A stretch of DNA of 64,000 nucleotides from Elusimicrobiota bacterium (lineage in GTDB: Bacteria > Elusimicrobiota > Elusimicrobia > FEN-1173): positions 372,001 through 436,000 of the forward strand of contig JADKHR010000001.1 of NCBI GenBank assembly GCA_016721625.1. The letters are read 5' to 3'. Below are positions 62,613 to 64,000 of the stretch, in pieces. A program made the translations under genes and the position numbers. Within the stretch, counting starts at the first letter, position 1; each line of letters starts with the position of its first letter. The notes beneath the pieces are model-generated. The model worked only from the letters and a program-made list of their open reading frames with translations. It was not told where the DNA came from and ran no database searches.

Positions 62613-64000
62613 ATGAAGCCATACGAAAAAGACGGGAAGAAATCTTTGTCGGCGGACCTGCTGAAAAAGATGAACGCTTATTGGCGGGCGGCCAATTATT
62701 TGTCCGTGGGGCAAATCTATTTATTTGACAATCCGCTTTTGAAAGAACCACTGACGTTGAAACATGTGAAACCGCGATTGCTCGGGCATTGGGGGACCAC
62801 GCCGGGGCTCAACTTTATTTACGTCCACATGAACCGGATCATTCGGGAAAAAGACCTCAAAGTTATTTATGTGGCGGGGCCTGGGCATGGGGGGCCGGGG
62901 TTGGTGGCCAACACCTATCTGGAGGGGACCTACAGCGAAGTGTACCCCGACATCTCTCAGGACGAGGCGGGAATGAAACGGTTGTTTAAACAGTTTTCGT
63001 TCCCGGGGGGAATCCCGAGCCATGTGGCCCCGGAAACGCCGGGGTCCATCCACGAAGGGGGAGAGTTGGGTTACTGTTTGACCCACGCCTACGGCGCGGC
63101 CTTCGATAACCCCGACCTATTGGTCTGTTGCGTGGTAGGGGACGGCGAGGCGGAAACCGGGCCTTTGGCGGCGAGCTGGCATTCCAACAAATTCCTCAAC
63201 CCCATTCGAGACGGGGCGGTGCTCCCGATCCTTCATTTGAACGGGTACAAGATCAGCAACCCCACGGTGCTGGCGCGGATCAGCCACAAAGAACTGGACG
63301 ACCTGCTACGGGGCTACGGCCATACGCCCTATTTTGTCGAAGGCGACGACCCGGAACACATGCATCAACTCATGGCGGCGACCATGGACCGCGTGACCCA
63401 CGACATTCGGCACATCCAAACGGAGGCGCGGAAAACCGGGAAATTCGAGCGGCCGTTTTGGCCCATGATCGTGCTCCGGACCCCCAAAGGCTGGACCGGG
63501 CCGAAACAGGTGGATGGACTTCCGACGGAGAATTCCTGGCGGTCCCATCAGGTTCCTTTCGGGGAATTGGCCTCGCAACCCCGCCATCTTAAATTGCTCG
63601 AAGAATGGATGCGGAGTTACAAACCGGAGGAGCTTTTTGATGAGGCGGGACGGCTTCGGCCCGAATTGGCCGAGTTGGCGCCAAAGGGGGAACGCCGGAT
63701 GGGCGCCGTGCCGGAAACCAACGGCGGGTTGGTTTTGCGGGACCTCCAACTTCCTAATTTCCAAGACTTCGCGGTTCCCGTCCCCGCGCCGGGCGCTGTG
63801 ACCGCGGAAGCGACCCGGGTGATGGGGACCTTTTTAAGGGATGTGATTCGTCTCAACGAGCCCCATCGAAATTTCCGGCTCTTTGGTCCGGACGAAACGG
63901 CCTCGAACCGATTGAGCGCGGTGTTCGAAGCCACGAACCGGATTTTCGAGGGAAAGATTCTTAAAACCGACGACCACACCGCGCAGGACGGTCGGGTCAT
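62613..64000 (+). CDS. xfp: Phosphoketolase, N-terminal part (3' cut by window edge)
   Basis: Thiamine-diphosphate enzyme that splits xylulose-5-phosphate and/or fructose-6-phosphate to acetyl phosphate plus an aldose phosphate. Open from ATG 62613 to the right edge: about 462 of some 790-800 residues. Conserved stretches are RAANYLSVGQIYLFDNPLL, LLGHWGTTPGLNFIYVHMNR, YVAGPGHGGPGLVANTYLEG, SFPGGIPSHVAPETPGSIHE, GELGYCLTHAYGAAFDNPDL, VVGDGEAETGPLAASWHSNK (cofactor-binding motif) and FWPMIVLRTPKGWTGPKQVD. With the acetate kinase just upstream it forms the ATP-yielding end of a phosphoketolase pathway. Sugar specificity cannot be read from this part. Confidence 0.95.
   Translation, partial: MKPYEKDGKKSLSADLLKKMNAYWRAANYLSVGQIYLFDNPLLKEPLTLKHVKPRLLGHWGTTPGLNFIYVHMNRIIREKDLKVIYVAGPGHGGPGLVANTYLEGTYSEVYPDISQDEAGMKRLFKQFSFPGGIPSHVAPETPGSIHEGGELGYCLTHAYGAAFDNPDLLVCCVVGDGEAETGPLAASWHSNKFLNPIRDGAVLPILHLNGYKISNPTVLARISHKELDDLLRGYGHTPYFVEGDDPEHMHQLMAATMDRVTHDIRHIQTEARKTGKFERPFWPMIVLRTPKGWTGPKQVDGLPTENSWRSHQVPFGELASQPRHLKLLEEWMRSYKPEELFDEAGRLRPELAELAPKGERRMGAVPETNGGLVLRDLQLPNFQDFAVPVPAPGAVTAEATRVMGTFLRDVIRLNEPHRNFRLFGPDETASNRLSAVFEATNRIFEGKILKTDDHTAQDGRV

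Overview
The window looks like a chromosomal segment of a free-living, Gram-negative, GC-rich bacterium. The evidence is an outer-membrane assembly pair (TamA/TamB-like), at least ten predicted beta-barrel proteins, lipoproteins with lipoboxes, a DsbD-type reductase and a PorV/PorQ-family protein. Taxonomy cannot be fixed from the sequence. The mix of PorV/PorQ, MutA/MutB mutase and many barrels would fit Elusimicrobiota or another little-cultured Gram-negative phylum, but that is a weak inference. No rRNA, tRNA, CRISPR array or prophage was seen, and no gene-free gap exceeds 300 bases.

Layout. 1-1332 is the 3' part of glycogen phosphorylase. 2460-12092 is a tightly overlapping propionate/methylmalonyl-CoA operon: MutA, MutB in two reading frames, MeaB, epimerase, carboxyltransferase, a 67-68 residue unknown, biotin carrier, then a CoA-transferase. 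It interconverts succinyl-CoA, methylmalonyl-CoA and propionyl-CoA. 12190-15771 holds TspO, two barrel proteins, a duplicated-domain periplasmic protein and a DUF502 membrane protein. 15776-24178 is bracketed by 25-base inverted repeats and contains a membrane GDPD, a broken sulfatase maturase, a RAYT-type transposase with its own copies of the same repeat, a lipoprotein and a large GH63-like glucosidase. 24256-26592 is pgl and pgi. 26852-31286 is tamA-tamB. 31374-44616 is an unusually dense envelope block: eight barrels, a PDZ lipoprotein, an exported 4,5-dihydroxyphthalate-decarboxylase-like protein, an exported amidohydrolase and an exported glutaminase, closed by a strong terminator. 45396-58042 is mixed envelope and stress functions: broken sulfatase, DUF202, MscS, phospholipase D, M28 peptidase, GlsB/YeaQ, PorV, YecH, dienelactone hydrolase, DsbD and a redoxin. 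58064-64000 is HAD hydrolase, Ca2+-type P-ATPase, acetate kinase and phosphoketolase, which runs off the right edge.

A recurring oddity governs how the gene models should be read. At least eight plus-strand genes are interrupted by what looks like the loss of one base, mostly in short homopolymers, with intact coding on both sides. This is best explained by base-call or assembly error, although true decay is possible. I give such genes as single spans and note the break. The sulfatase and its maturase additionally carry in-frame TAA codons.

The most interesting items are the nested inverted repeats around the RAYT gene, the exported Pht5-like/amidohydrolase/twin-porin cluster, the Omp85 barrel that lacks POTRA domains, and the small unknown protein inside the carboxylase operon.
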